Source: Rhodocyclaceae bacterium | GTDB taxonomy: Bacteria; Pseudomonadota; Gammaproteobacteria; Burkholderiales; Rhodocyclaceae | DNA length: 64,000 nt | Direction of reading: 5' to 3' | NCBI GenBank assembly: GCA_019455325.1 | Contig: JACFMQ010000002.1 | Coordinates: 331,353-395,352, forward strand | In this document: positions 28,775 through 36,890 of the stretch, piece after piece | How the letters are laid out: each line of letters begins with the position of its first letter | Numbering within the stretch: the stretch's first letter is position 1 | Program-made: the position numbers and the translations under genes | Notes under the pieces: model-generated | Told to the model about the DNA's origin: nothing | What the model saw: the letters and a program-made list of their open reading frames with translations, nothing else | Database searches by the model: none

Positions 28775-30215
28775 GCCCCGTCAGCCCTTTTCCCGACTCG
28801 CCCCGCTCGCCGCCGCGCTGCTGCTCGCCGGCTGCGCCGTCGGCCCCGACTACGCGCGGCCCGAGCTGGATCTGCCGCAAACCTGGCCGCTGCGGGCGAC
28901 GGCCGCGCCCGAGGCGGCGACGTCCGCCGACCGCGCCGGCGAGCGCTGGTGGGCGCTCTACGCCGACCCGACGCTCGACCGGCTGATCGACGAGGCGCTC
29001 GCGCACAACGCCGATGCCCGCGTCGCCGCCGCGCGCGTGCTCGAAGCGCGCGCGCAGGCCGGCATCGCCGACGCCGACCTCTACCCGTCGATCTCGGCCG
29101 GTCTCTCCGGCAGCCGCAGCCAGAGCACGCTGCGCGGCGCCATGCCGGCCGCGGCCGGCCAGCCGCGCATCCAGAACAGCTACCGCGGCACGCTCGACGT
29201 CGCCTACGAGGTCGATTTCTGGGGCAAGTACCGGCGCGCCAGCGAGGCGGCGCGCGCCGACCTGCTCGCCGCCGGATCGGCGCGCGAGGCGGTGCTTCTC
29301 ACGCTGACCGCGCAGGTGGCGCAGCAGTACTTCGCGCTGCTCGCCGCCGACGCGCAGGAGGGGGTCGCCCGGCGCACGCTGGCGAGCCGCGAGGAAACGC
29401 GCGCGCTGTTCTCCCGCCAGGTCGCGGCCGGCATCGCCGCCGAATACGACCTGCACCAGATCGACGCCGACGCCGCCGACGCGCGCGCCCGGCTGGCCGA
29501 GCTAACGGAGGCGCGCGACCGCCACGAGAGCGCGCTCGCCCTGCTCCTCGGCCGCGCGCCGCGCGCGGTCATGCTCGACAGCCCGGAGCGCGGCGCGCCG
29601 ACCGCGCTGCCGGCGCCGGCCGTGCCCGCCGGCCTGCCGGCGGCGCTGCTGCTGCGCCGGCCGGACCTGCAGGAGGCCGAGCAGCGGCTGATCGCCGCCA
29701 ACGCCCGCATCGGCGCCGCCCGCGCGCAGTACTTCCCGAGCGTCGGCCTGACCGCCTACCTGGGCAGCGAGAGCACCGCCTTCTCCGATCTCTTCTCCGG
29801 CCCGGCCGGCATCTTCCAGTTCGCCGCGGCGATCACGCAGCCGATCTGGGACGCCGGCCGCATCGGCTTCGGCGTCGACGCCGCCGAGGCGCGCCGCGAG
29901 CAGGCGCTGGCGCAGTACCGGCAGGCCGTCGCCGCCGCCTTCAAGGACGTGCGCGACGCGCTCGCCGCGCAGCGCGCGGCCGGCGAGCGGCTGACCGCCG
30001 AGACGGCGCGCGCCGAGGCGCTCGGCAAGGCGCTGACGCAGGCCCGCCAGCGCTACGACGCGGGCATCGCCGGCCGCCTCGACGTGCTCGACGTCGAGCG
30101 CAACCTGCTCGCCGTCGAGCTCGCCCGCATCGACAGCGAGCGCGCCCGCCGGGCGGCGCTGGCCGATCTGTTCAAGGCCCTCGGCGGCGGCTGGTCGACG
30201 CCGGCGGACGGCTGA
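28767..30215 (+). CDS. RND outer-membrane channel (OprM/NodT family)
   Basis: 482 residues with lipobox LLLAGCAVGPDYARPEL, the standard start of OprM-type lipoproteins. Two outer-membrane-factor repeats follow, with WWALYADPTLDRLIDEAL, YEVDFWGKYRRASEAAR, RRPDLQEAEQRLIAANARIG and QYFPSVGLTAYLGSES. It completes the tripartite pump encoded upstream. The gene ends just before a dispersed palindrome. Confidence 0.95.
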   Translation: MSKPRQPFSRLAPLAAALLLAGCAVGPDYARPELDLPQTWPLRATAAPEAATSADRAGERWWALYADPTLDRLIDEALAHNADARVAAARVLEARAQAGIADADLYPSISAGLSGSRSQSTLRGAMPAAAGQPRIQNSYRGTLDVAYEVDFWGKYRRASEAARADLLAAGSAREAVLLTLTAQVAQQYFALLAADAQEGVARRTLASREETRALFSRQVAAGIAAEYDLHQIDADAADARARLAELTEARDRHESALALLLGRAPRAVMLDSPERGAPTALPAPAVPAGLPAALLLRRPDLQEAEQRLIAANARIGAARAQYFPSVGLTAYLGSESTAFSDLFSGPAGIFQFAAAITQPIWDAGRIGFGVDAAEARREQALAQYRQAVAAAFKDVRDALAAQRAAGERLTAETARAEALGKALTQARQRYDAGIAGRLDVLDVERNLLAVELARIDSERARRAALADLFKALGGGWSTPADG

Positions 30216-30231
30216 ACGGCCGGGGTGAACA

Positions 30232-30327
30232 CCTACCGCAGAGACGCAGAGGCGCAGAGGGACGCAGAGGAAAGCGAATTCAAGAATTTCTCCGCGTTTC
30301 CTCTGCGCCTCTGCGTCTCTGCGGTGG
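30232..30327. repeat. Dispersed palindromic element, copy 2
   Basis: Arms ACCGCAGAGACGCAGAGGCG and CGCCTCTGCGTCTCTGCGGT flank a short AT-rich centre, GAATTCAAGAATTTC. It lies 17 bp past the outer-membrane channel gene and could act as a terminator-like hairpin for the efflux operon. Confidence 0.88.
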
Positions 30328-30384
30328 ACGTTCACGCCTTTGCATTACCCGACCGGCGCCGGCGGCCAGCGGCGGCGACGCGGG

Positions 30385-30390
30385 TATAAT
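30385..30390 (+). promoter_or_regulatory. Possible -10 element for the SCO gene
   Basis: A perfect TATAAT in the context CGGGTATAATGCCCG lies 32 bp before the SCO start. No good -35 hexamer is visible at the right distance. Confidence 0.35.
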
Positions 30391-30421
30391 GCCCGTCTGC
30401 CGTCGCCGCGCCATCCTCGCC

Positions 30422-31006
30422 ATGAAAAAAGCCCTCGCCCTCCTTCTCGCCTTCGGTCTCCTCCTCGCCGGCTGCTCGGAACCGCCGCCGGCCTTCAAGT
30501 CCACCGACATCTCCGGCGTCGACTGGGGCAAGGACTTCGCCCTCACCGACCACACCGGCCAGCCGCGCCGGCTCGCCGACTACCGCGGCAAGGCGGTGGT
30601 CGTCTTCTTCGGCTACACGCAGTGCCCGGACGTCTGCCCGACGACGCTGGCCGGCATGAGCGAGACGCTGAAGCTGCTCGGCGACGACGCGGCGCGCGTG
30701 CAGGTGCTGTTCGTCACGCTCGACCCGGCGCGCGACACCGAGGCGCTGCTCGCCCAGTACGTGCCGCAGTTCAACCCGAGCTTCGTCGGCCTCTACGGCG
30801 ACGAGGCGGCGACCGCCGCACTGGCGAAAGATTTCAAGGCCTTCTTCACGAAGGTGCCGGGCAGTTCCCCGGACACCTACACCATCGACCATTCGACCGG
30901 CAGCTACGTCTACGACCCGCAGGGCCGCCTGCGCCTGCTGCTGCGCCACGGCGAGGCGCCGGAGAGCGTCGCCGTCGACCTGAAACTGCTGCTTGCCGGC
31001 AAATAA
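30422..31006 (+). CDS. SCO1/SenC family copper chaperone lipoprotein
   Basis: 194 residues. Lipobox LLLAGCSEP gives a lipid-anchored periplasmic protein. The copper/redox motif is FGYTQCPDVCPTTL (C-x-x-x-C), with the later His in DTYTIDHSTGSYVYD. SCO proteins deliver copper to CuA or reduce its cysteines in oxidase subunit II. A second, membrane-anchored SCO lies at 37797. It leads a small copper set with DUF1318 and PCuAC genes. Confidence 0.93.
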   Translation: MKKALALLLAFGLLLAGCSEPPPAFKSTDISGVDWGKDFALTDHTGQPRRLADYRGKAVVVFFGYTQCPDVCPTTLAGMSETLKLLGDDAARVQVLFVTLDPARDTEALLAQYVPQFNPSFVGLYGDEAATAALAKDFKAFFTKVPGSSPDTYTIDHSTGSYVYDPQGRLRLLLRHGEAPESVAVDLKLLLAGK

Positions 31007-31026
31007 CCTTCCGGAGTTCCGCATCC

Positions 31027-31464
31027 ATGAAACGCTTCATCGTCGCCCTCGCCGCCGCCTCGCTGCTGTCGCTGCCGGCCGTCGCCGCCCCGCCCGCGCC
31101 CGAGTCGATCAACCTCGACATCGGCACGCCGCCGGTGATCGTCGTCAAGCACGCCCTGGCGCAGCGCCAGTCGCGCCTCGTCCGCTTCTACGACTGGGGC
31201 GCCATCGGCCTGGGCAACGACGGCATGGTGAAGATGCGCGACGAGAGCGTCCTGACCAACTACACGCTGCAGAAGACGGCCGGCAAGCTGATCGACCAGG
31301 AAAACCCGGACCGCATGTCGCTGATCTACGCGGTGGCCGAGGCGCACGGCGGCAAGGAGGCGATCCCCGTGGTCAAGGAACTGCTCGTCAAACGCTGGAA
31401 GGAACAGTGGAAGTCCGGCTGGTGGATGGAAGACGCGCAGGGCAACTGGATCAAGAAACCCTGA
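31027..31464 (+). CDS. DUF1318 (YdbL-like) periplasmic protein
   Basis: 145 residues with signal peptide MKRFIVALAAASLLSLPAVA. The body has NLDIGTPPVIVVKHALAQRQ, RLVRFYDWGAIGLGNDG and DQENPDRMSLIYAVAEAHGG, which fit the DUF1318 family. Function is not established. The C-terminus is Trp/Lys-rich (WKEQWKSGWWMEDAQG). It lies 20 bp after the SCO gene. Confidence 0.7.
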   Translation: MKRFIVALAAASLLSLPAVAAPPAPESINLDIGTPPVIVVKHALAQRQSRLVRFYDWGAIGLGNDGMVKMRDESVLTNYTLQKTAGKLIDQENPDRMSLIYAVAEAHGGKEAIPVVKELLVKRWKEQWKSGWWMEDAQGNWIKKP

Positions 31465-31524
31465 CGCCAGCCGCCGCGGCCGCGCTGCGGCATTTTGTCG
31501 CAATCGCCGGCCCAGCCGGCGAAC

Positions 31525-31530
31525 TATAAT
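31525..31530 (+). promoter_or_regulatory. Possible -10 element for the PCuAC gene
   Basis: TATAAT in the context GAACTATAATCGCC lies 62 bp before the PCuAC start; the -35 match upstream is poor. Confidence 0.3.
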
Positions 31531-31592
31531 CGCCCGGCCCGCCGCCGCCGGCGCGGGCCGTCCGAACCATCCGGAACCGAGAGGAGCCCCGC

Positions 31593-32075
31593 TTGAAACC
31601 GATCCGAACCCATCTCGCCGCCGCCCTGCTCGCCCTGAGCGCCGCCGGCGCCCTCGCCGCCGACCTCGACGTGAAGACGCCCTGGGTGCGCGGCACGGTC
31701 GCCGGCCAGAAGGCCACCGGCGCCTTCATGGAACTGTCCAGCCCGGCCGGCGCCGCCATCGTCGGCGCCGCCAGCCCGGTCGCCGGCGTCACCGAGATCC
31801 ACGAGATGAAGATGGACGGCGGCGTCATGAAGATGCGCGCCGTGCCGCGCCTCGACGTGCCCGCCGGCCAGGCGGTCAGCCTGGCGCCCGGCGGCTACCA
31901 CGTGATGCTGATGGATCTGCGCCAGCAGTTGAAGAAGGGCGACGTCGTGCCGATCGCGCTGCAGGTCGAAGGCAAGGACGGCAAGGTCGAGACCATCGAG
32001 GTCAAGGCCGAGGTGCGGGAGCTGACCGCCGGCACGCCGGCGCCCGCCGCCAACCACGGCCACAAGGCGCACTGA
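31593..32075 (+). CDS. PCu(A)C copper chaperone
   Basis: 160 residues from TTG 31593, with signal peptide ending near GALAADLDVKTPWVRGT. The copper motif is present: EIHEMKMDGGVMKMR, then GGYHVMLMDLRQQLKKGD, giving the H-x(n)-M-x(n)-H-x-M set. The C-terminus is His-rich (NHGHKAH). These periplasmic proteins pass Cu(I) to CuA or CuB centres together with SCO, matching the neighbouring genes. It converges with the CtaA-type genes. Confidence 0.93.
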   Translation: MKPIRTHLAAALLALSAAGALAADLDVKTPWVRGTVAGQKATGAFMELSSPAGAAIVGAASPVAGVTEIHEMKMDGGVMKMRAVPRLDVPAGQAVSLAPGGYHVMLMDLRQQLKKGDVVPIALQVEGKDGKVETIEVKAEVRELTAGTPAPAANHGHKAH

Positions 32076-32113
32076 CCCCGTAGCGCCGGGCGCCCCGCCC
32101 GGACGCGCGCCGT

Positions 32114-33037
32114 TCAGCGGCGCAGCAGCGCGGCGACGGCGGCGAGCAGCAGCGCCGCCGCCGTACCGTGCGCGATCACCATCCACAGCCCCAGCCCGCC
32201 GGCGACGGCGGCCATGCCGAGGCCGGCGACCAGGAGCAGCAGGACGAGCGCGGCAAGCGCCCCGCCGCGCCGGACGCCGCGCCTGGCGGCAACGAGCAGC
32301 GCACCACCGAGCGCGAACACGCTCGCCAGCGCCAATCCCCGATGCAGCAGATGCAGCAGCGTGCCGCCGGCGTCGCCCGGCAAGGCGACGGCAGCGAGGC
32401 TGCGCAGCGGATCGAGGGCCGGCCAGCCCTCGGCCAGCGCGCGCAGGCCGCCGGCGCAGAACGGCAGCGACGGACAGGCGAGCGCCGAATAGGTGGCGCC
32501 GATCCAGGCGCCGACCAGCACGGTCAGCGTCAGCGCGGCAACGCCGAGGCGAAAAAGCGCGCCGCCGGGCGCCGGCCGCGGCCACCCCTGCCTTCCGTCC
32601 CCCGCCGCCAGCGCGACGCGCCAGGAAAAGCTGACCAGACCGAGGCCGCCGACGATGTTGAGGAAGCCGACCAGCGCCCGGCGCGGATCGGCGCTGAGAA
32701 AGCCGAGCGCGGAAAGGCCGAGCATCAGCAGCAGGAGCAGCGCCGCCGGCCGCGCCGCCGGCAGCGGCTGCGGCCGCAGGCACTGCCAGACGAGGACGCA
32801 GGCGAGCACGAGCGCCGCTGAGGCGGCGATGCGGTGCAGCAGCCGGGCGAAGCCGTAGTGCTGCGGCGCCGGCGCCCCGGCGAGGAGGCCGCCGTAGCAG
32901 GCCGGCCAGTCGGCGCAGCCGAGGCCGGCGGCGTCCAGGCGCAGGTAGGCGCTCACCGCCACGACCGTCAGCGAGAGAACGCCGACGGCCAGCGCCAGTG
33001 CGAGGATGCGGCGCCGCCGCCCGGCGTCGGCGTTCAC
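32114..33037 (-). CDS. CtaA/COX15-like membrane protein
   Basis: 307 residues from GTG 33037, overlapping the upstream ctaA stop (GTGA). It has about eight hydrophobic helices; VSAYLRLDAAGLGCADWPAC and LLHRIAASAALVLACVLVWQ match the first half of CtaA, and GGTLLHLLHRGLALASVFAL the second. The C-x(n)-C pair (GLGCADWPACYG and LACPSLPFCAG) is retained, as in type 1 CtaA. It probably cooperates in heme A synthesis or is a specialised paralogue of the adjacent ctaA. Confidence 0.85.
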   Translation of the reverse strand: MNADAGRRRRILALALAVGVLSLTVVAVSAYLRLDAAGLGCADWPACYGGLLAGAPAPQHYGFARLLHRIAASAALVLACVLVWQCLRPQPLPAARPAALLLLLMLGLSALGFLSADPRRALVGFLNIVGGLGLVSFSWRVALAAGDGRQGWPRPAPGGALFRLGVAALTLTVLVGAWIGATYSALACPSLPFCAGGLRALAEGWPALDPLRSLAAVALPGDAGGTLLHLLHRGLALASVFALGGALLVAARRGVRRGGALAALVLLLLVAGLGMAAVAGGLGLWMVIAHGTAAALLLAAVAALLRR

Positions 33038-34068
33038 CGCGCGACGCGCAGTTCGTGGTTGAGCCAGAGGAGCACGGCGAAGACGACCATCGCCCCGCCC
33101 TGGTGCGCGGCGCCCAGCGCGATCGGCACGGCCAGCAGCAGCGTCGCGATGCCGAGCGCGATCTGGCCGGCGACCGCGACGACGAGCAGCGTCGCCGCCG
33201 CGCGCGCGCGCGCGGAAACCTGCGGCGCGGCGCGCAGCTTCAGCCAGAGCCAGGGCACGAGGAAGGCCAGCGCCCAGGCGCCGAGGCGGTGGTCGAACTG
33301 CGTCGTCGCCATGTTGTTGAAGAAGTTCAGATACCACGGGTCGATCATGAAGATCTCCGGCGGCACGATGTGTCCGTTCATCAGCGGGAAGGTGTTGTAG
33401 GCCTTGCCGGCGCGGATGCCGGCGACGAAGCCGCCGGTGACGACCATGTAGGCGGCGAGCATGGCCAGCCAGAAGCCGAAGCGCTGCAGCCCGCGCAGCG
33501 CGGCGTCGGCCGTCGCCCGGGCGCGCTCGGCGACCAGGTCGAGCGCCACCCAGAACATGGTGATGAAGATCAGGAAGGCCAGCGACAGGTGCGCGGTCAG
33601 CCGGTACTGGCTGACGCGCGGATCGTCGACCAGCCCGCTCTTCACCATGTACCAGCCCATCGCCCCCTGCAGGCCGCCGAGGATGAAGATGCCGAGGAGC
33701 TTGGGGACGAGCGCCGGCGCGAGCTTCCGGCGCGCCCAGAAATAGACGAAGGGAATGAAGAAGGCGACGCCGATCAGGCGGCCGAGCACGCGGTGCCAGT
33801 ATTCCCACCAGAAGATGCCCTTGAATTCATCCACCGACATCGCATGATTGACCTGCTTGAATTCGGGCGTTTGCTTGTACTTTTCGAAGGTTTCTTCCCA
33901 TTCCTGCGCATTCAGCGGCGGAATGGTACCGACGATCGGCTGCCATTCGACGATGGACAGCCCGGAGTGGGTCAGGCGGGTGACGCCGCCGACGACGAGG
34001 ATGGAAAATACCATCGCGCAGCAGATGAAAAGCCAGGTGGCGACCTGTCGACGGGTGGAGATATCCAT
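33034..34068 (-). CDS. ctaA: Heme A synthase (type 2 CtaA/COX15)
   Basis: 344 residues with eight membrane helices. GGVTRLTHSGLSIVEWQPIV, FWWEYWHRVLGRLIGVAFF, TAHLSLAFLIF and NNMATTQFDHRLGAWALAFL carry the conserved His ligands and Glu of the first half, plus GAAHQGGAMVV near the end. It oxidises the heme O methyl group to formyl, yielding heme A. Together with ctaB at 36891 it would serve the heme-copper enzyme encoded divergently at 34502-36758. Confidence 0.92.
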   Translation of the reverse strand: MDISTRRQVATWLFICCAMVFSILVVGGVTRLTHSGLSIVEWQPIVGTIPPLNAQEWEETFEKYKQTPEFKQVNHAMSVDEFKGIFWWEYWHRVLGRLIGVAFFIPFVYFWARRKLAPALVPKLLGIFILGGLQGAMGWYMVKSGLVDDPRVSQYRLTAHLSLAFLIFITMFWVALDLVAERARATADAALRGLQRFGFWLAMLAAYMVVTGGFVAGIRAGKAYNTFPLMNGHIVPPEIFMIDPWYLNFFNNMATTQFDHRLGAWALAFLVPWLWLKLRAAPQVSARARAAATLLVVAVAGQIALGIATLLLAVPIALGAAHQGGAMVVFAVLLWLNHELRVAR

Positions 34069-34194
34069 GCGTACACCCCAAGAGGAAAAATTAGCGGCGA
34101 ATTATAAACTTTTTCCCCTCCTTTTTCGCCCCCTCGCTTCTGTGCGACAATCCGCGCCCGGCCGAGCAACCATGCGACATTCCGCCGCAGGTTC

Positions 34195-34208
34195 TTGATG
34201 TGGATCAA
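34195..34208. promoter_or_regulatory. Perfect FNR/DNR-type site upstream of the heme-copper operon
   Basis: TTGATGTGGATCAA is an exact TTGAT-N4-ATCAA palindrome about 125 bp before the first gene at 34327. It suits a Crp/Fnr regulator with FNR-type recognition helix, such as the one at 46661. Confidence 0.9.
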
Positions 34209-34326
34209 GTTCGCGCGCACCCGAACGCAGGTATCCTTTCGGGCACTGTGCCCAAGTGCCGCAAAGGTTTGTTTTTTCGCAATTTCACGTGCGCGTCCAT
34301 GCGCCAATCAGATGGAGGGTAACAAG

Positions 34327-34476
34327 ATGTCCGATCATGACAACGATGACGTCCCGTTCATGCAGAAGCTGCTCGACAACCACTTCCTTTTGCTGTTTCT
34401 CGGCGTCGCCTCGCCGACGATCCTCTACACGCTGTGGGGCATCGTCGACATCATGAACACGCCGCTCGCCAAGTAA
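34327..34476 (+). CDS. Small single-helix subunit of the heme-copper complex
   Basis: 49 residues from ATG 34327 behind GGAGGG. A single hydrophobic helix (FLLLFLGVASPTILYTLWGI) follows an acidic N-terminus (DHDNDD). It lies 25 bp ahead of the CuA subunit gene. Small one-helix proteins such as subunit IIa accompany B-family (ba3) oxidases; an equivalent role here is inferred from size, topology and position. Confidence 0.7.
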   Translation: MSDHDNDDVPFMQKLLDNHFLLLFLGVASPTILYTLWGIVDIMNTPLAK

Positions 34477-34501
34477 TTTCAACCAATAGAGGGAGAACTC
34501 A

Positions 34502-35050
34502 ATGAGTGCAATTCTGCCGCCGTCGGAACGGCTCTGGTGGAAGGAGCCGATCGCCAAGACCGAGTGGTTGTGGATCGCGATCGCCTTCGTCTGGGGCATG
34601 ATCATGTTCGTCATGATGATCTACTGGCACATCTACGGTAAGCAAAACCTGTCCAACGAAGCCTACAAGACCACGCCGGAAGCGTTCGCCGCCAAGGCCG
34701 AGCAGTTCATCGCCGAAAACACCGTGCGCGTCGAAACGGGCCTCGAGGGAAGCGAAATCCCCGTCGTCAAGGTTCCCAACGGCGGCGACGGCTACCTGAT
34801 CGCCCGCCTGTGGAACTGGTACCCGATCCTCGAACTGGAGAAGGGCCAAGAGTACAAGATCCACCTGTCGTCGATGGACTACAACCACGGCTTCTCGCTG
34901 CAGCCGGTGAACATCAACATCCAGGTGATCCCGGGCTACGAGCACGTGGTCAAGATGACCCCGACCTCGTCCGGCACCTTCGCCATCGTCTGCAACGAGT
35001 TCTGCGGCATCGGCCACCACTCGATGCTCGGCCGGATCTACGTGAAATAA
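34502..35050 (+). CDS. Heme-copper enzyme subunit II with CuA site, single TM
   Basis: 182 residues. One membrane helix (about 22-44) and a cupredoxin domain. CuA ligands are visible: H129 in MDYNHGFS, then C164, C168, H172 and M175 in CNEFCGIGHHSMLG. The single helix and small size resemble subunit II of B-family oxidases more than the two-helix aa3 type. It would take electrons from a periplasmic cytochrome c or cupredoxin. It lies 13 bp before subunit I. Confidence 0.9.
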   Translation: MSAILPPSERLWWKEPIAKTEWLWIAIAFVWGMIMFVMMIYWHIYGKQNLSNEAYKTTPEAFAAKAEQFIAENTVRVETGLEGSEIPVVKVPNGGDGYLIARLWNWYPILELEKGQEYKIHLSSMDYNHGFSLQPVNINIQVIPGYEHVVKMTPTSSGTFAIVCNEFCGIGHHSMLGRIYVK

Positions 35051-35063
35051 GGGGGAAACAATA

Positions 35064-36758
35064 GTGGCAACCACTTACCGCACCTGCCCGGCGTCCGGGC
35101 TGCAATTCGAGGCCCACGCCGAGAAGCTGATGAAATGGAACGCCGTCGCGGCCGTTCTGTGGCTCCTCGTCGGCGGCATCACCGCCATCGGCGTCATCAT
35201 GACCCGCTGGCCGGCGTTCAAGCTCCTGCCGCCGGACCAGTTCTACCAGATCCTCACCGCGCACGGCGTCGACATGCTGCTGTGCTGGATCATCTTCTTC
35301 GAGATGGCCGTGCTCTACTTCGCCTCCTCGGTCCTGCTGCGCTGCCGCCTGGCGACGCCGAAATGGGGCTGGGTGCAGTTCTGGCTGATGGTCGTCGGCA
35401 GCGTCATGACCAACGTCGCCATCTTCCAGGGCGAGTCGAGCGTGATGTTCACGTCCTACGTGCCGATGCAGGCCGCGCCGCACTTCTACCTCGGCCTGAT
35501 CCTGTTCGCCGTCGGCGCGCTGATCGGCTGCGGCGTGTTCTTCGGCACGCTGGTCGTCGCCAAGAAGGACAAGACCTACACCGGCTCGATCCCGATGGTC
35601 ACCTTCGGCGCGCTGACCGCCGCCATCATCGCCGTGTTCACCATTCTGACCGGCGCCGGCATCCTGCTGCCGACCTTCCTCTGGTCGATCGGCCTGATCA
35701 AGGAAGTCGACCCGCAACTGTACCGCATGGTCTGGTGGGGCCTGGGTCACTCGTCGCAGCAGATCAACGTTGCTGCTCACGTGTCGATCTGGTACCTGAT
35801 CCCGGCCATCGTCATCGGCGCCAAGCCGCTGTCGGAAAAGGTCTCGCGCGGCGCGTTCCTGATGTACATCCTGTTCCTGCAGCTCGCTTCGGCCCACCAC
35901 CTCCTGTCCGACCCGGGCATGAGCGCCGAGTGGAAGGTGCTGAACACCTCGTACTTCATGTACTTCGCCGTCATGGCCTCGATGATCCACGGCTTCACCG
36001 TGCCGGGCGCCATCGAAGCCGCCCAGCGTCGTCGTGGCTTCACCAACGGCCTGTTCGAGTGGCTGCGCAAGGCGCCGTGGGGCAACCCGGCGTTCTCCGG
36101 CATGTTCATCTCGCTGGTCTCGTTCGGCTTCCTCGGCGGCATCTCCGGCGTCGTGCTCGGCACCGAGCAGATCAACATGCTGATGCACAACACCTTCTAC
36201 GTGCCGGGCCACTTCCACACGACGGTGGTGACGGGTACCACGCTGGCCTTCATGGCGGTGACCTACCTGCTCGTGCCGACGCTGTTCAAGCGCGAGATGA
36301 TCCACCCGAAGCTGTGCCAGATCCAGCCGTACCTCTTCGGCATCGCCATGTCGATCACCGGCCTCGTCATGATGGGCGCCGGCACGCTGGGCGTCTCCCG
36401 CCGTCACTGGGACATGGCCTTCTCGGGCGCGCCGTTCCAGTATGAGTGGCCGGGCGCCGCGATGCTGATGATGGGCATGACCGGCTTCTTCGGCATGGTC
36501 ACCATCGTCGGCGGCGCGCTGTGGATCTACCTCGTCGTCGGCTCCCTGCTGTGGGGCAAGAAACTCGACGGCGGCGCGGTCTCCGACAAGCCGACCCCGA
36601 TCCCGGCGGCGACGCCGGCCGCCTCGGCCTCGCACCACGGCAGCGACCACGTCGGCGTCCCCGGCACCGTCGTCCTGGTGATGGCCCTGCTGATCTCCTT
36701 CGTGCTGTACTACTTCGTGAACTGGAAGTACCTGTCCGAAGTCTGGCTGCTGAGCTAA
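35064..36758 (+). CDS. Heme-copper superfamily subunit I lacking the active-site Tyr (NO reductase-like)
   Basis: 564 residues from GTG 35064. All six metal-ligand His are present: H67 (TAHGVDM), H229, H278/H279 (SAHHLLSDP), H383 and H385 (GHFHTTVVTG). In oxidases the helix VI motif is GHPxVY, with the Tyr cross-linked to His and required for O2 cleavage. Here it is GHSSQQ, so the +4 position is Gln233. The enzyme therefore probably does not reduce O2 like a standard oxidase. Loss of this Tyr is the shared mark of NO reductases that arose from oxidases (families called eNOR, sNOR, gNOR in the literature); I infer NO reduction. Small subunit, single-TM CuA subunit, ctaB, SCO, two CtaA genes and a DNR site fit this. 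Which named class it belongs to needs a tree. Confidence 0.85.
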   Translation: MATTYRTCPASGLQFEAHAEKLMKWNAVAAVLWLLVGGITAIGVIMTRWPAFKLLPPDQFYQILTAHGVDMLLCWIIFFEMAVLYFASSVLLRCRLATPKWGWVQFWLMVVGSVMTNVAIFQGESSVMFTSYVPMQAAPHFYLGLILFAVGALIGCGVFFGTLVVAKKDKTYTGSIPMVTFGALTAAIIAVFTILTGAGILLPTFLWSIGLIKEVDPQLYRMVWWGLGHSSQQINVAAHVSIWYLIPAIVIGAKPLSEKVSRGAFLMYILFLQLASAHHLLSDPGMSAEWKVLNTSYFMYFAVMASMIHGFTVPGAIEAAQRRRGFTNGLFEWLRKAPWGNPAFSGMFISLVSFGFLGGISGVVLGTEQINMLMHNTFYVPGHFHTTVVTGTTLAFMAVTYLLVPTLFKREMIHPKLCQIQPYLFGIAMSITGLVMMGAGTLGVSRRHWDMAFSGAPFQYEWPGAAMLMMGMTGFFGMVTIVGGALWIYLVVGSLLWGKKLDGGAVSDKPTPIPAATPAASASHHGSDHVGVPGTVVLVMALLISFVLYYFVNWKYLSEVWLLS

Positions 36759-36890
36759 GCAGGCACAGCTTCCCCGCGCCCGGGCGACCCCGCCCGGCGC
36801 GGGGCCTGCCCGAATCGCCCTTGCCCGCAGGAGCGATTCGAGCAGGTTCCAAAGACATTCAACCGATTCGAGCGCGATCCCAGAATACCT

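Noticed and set aside
35064..36758. Calling subunit I an ordinary cytochrome c oxidase
   Set aside because: All heme and copper His are present, but the helix VI motif is GHSSQQ with no Tyr at +4, so a normal O2 reductase label is not supported.
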